From Oscillospiraceae bacterium (GTDB lineage Bacteria > Bacillota_A > Clostridia > Oscillospirales > Oscillospiraceae), in assembly GCA_031265965.1 (NCBI GenBank), contig JAISBX010000099.1, forward strand, positions 1 through 5,304: a DNA stretch of 5,304 bases. The letters run 5' to 3'. The position numbers were made by a program, and so were the translations under genes. How positions within the stretch are numbered: position 1 is the stretch's first letter; each line of letters begins with the position of its first letter. Positions 5,233 through 5,304 of the stretch are shown piece after piece. The notes under the pieces were generated by a model. It saw only the letters and a program-made list of their open reading frames with translations. It had not been told where the DNA came from and ran no database searches.

Positions 5233-5304
5233 TTGCTCTATATATTTCGCCAGCTCGCCGACCTTGCGGCAGGCGTAGACCTCCTCGTCCACGGCGCTCA
5301 CGCC
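5215..5304 (-). CDS. C-terminus of a possible acyl carrier-like protein, cut by the right edge
   Basis: The minus strand is open from the window edge to a TAA at 5215-5217 and encodes 29 residues: GVSAVDEEVYACRKVGELAK then YIEQLTINK. The pattern G-x3-V-DEE-x5-K-VGEL-x2-YIE fits the end of acyl carrier proteins, where a GIEI-x-DEE-type loop is followed by a TVGDhhxYI last helix. Third codon positions up to the Glu-Gln pair are mostly G or C, as in real genes here. The final LTINK is encoded by the TTGTTAA repeat. The phosphopantetheine serine would lie outside the window, so the assignment rests on a short resemblance. It is in the same direction as fabH, but 438 bases and four palindromes separate them, so co-transcription is doubtful. 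Confidence 0.55.
   Translation of the reverse strand, partial: GVSAVDEEVYACRKVGELAKYIEQLTINK

Overview
The window looks like chromosomal DNA from a GC-rich member of the Clostridia (Bacillota), possibly an uncultured gut lineage of the Oscillospiraceae or Christensenellales kind. The reasons are strong AGGAGG-type ribosome binding sites, an NrdR repressor, an FabK-type rather than FabI-type enoyl-ACP reductase, and a cysteine-rich hypothetical protein of a kind I associate with Clostridia. Coding DNA is GC-rich. The intergenic stretches are distinctly AT-richer and carry most of the unexplained structure. The taxonomic placement is inference.

Layout, left to right. Positions 1-68 may hold the start of an unidentified minus-strand gene running off the left edge. 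It is preceded by a nested inverted repeat (69-132) whose inner arm borders the putative start codon. nrdR lies on the minus strand (247-699). Across a 150-base divergent intergenic region, a plus-strand gene for a 270-residue, 14-cysteine uncharacterised protein follows (850-1662). It converges on a minus-strand fatty-acid synthesis operon (4776 down to 1699) in the transcribed order fabH, acpP, fabK, fabD. A GC-rich hairpin (1676-1715) sits at the convergent junction.

The four fab genes make a coherent initiation and elongation set. FabD loads malonate onto the acyl carrier protein, FabH condenses acetyl-CoA (or a branched starter) with malonyl-ACP, AcpP carries the chain, and FabK does the last reduction of each cycle. 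Genes are tightly packed: 36 bases between fabH and acpP, 16 between acpP and fabK, and a 13-base overlap of fabK and fabD. They share one visible promoter and a strong ribosome binding site upstream of fabH. fabG, fabF, fabZ and the acc genes are absent from this window, so the set is shorter than the long fab operons of many Firmicutes.

Upstream of the fab promoter is a gene-free stretch of 438 bases (4777-5214). It contains four consecutive palindromes (4862-5040) and a TTGTTAA-rich direct repeat (5198-5232). The last 90 bases encode the C-terminus of a minus-strand protein that resembles the final helices of an acyl carrier protein. Its last residues and stop codon fall inside the TTGTTAA repeat. 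I see no convincing new defence, mobile or biosynthetic system. The points most worth following are the two intergenic palindrome regions and the uncharacterised cysteine-rich protein.
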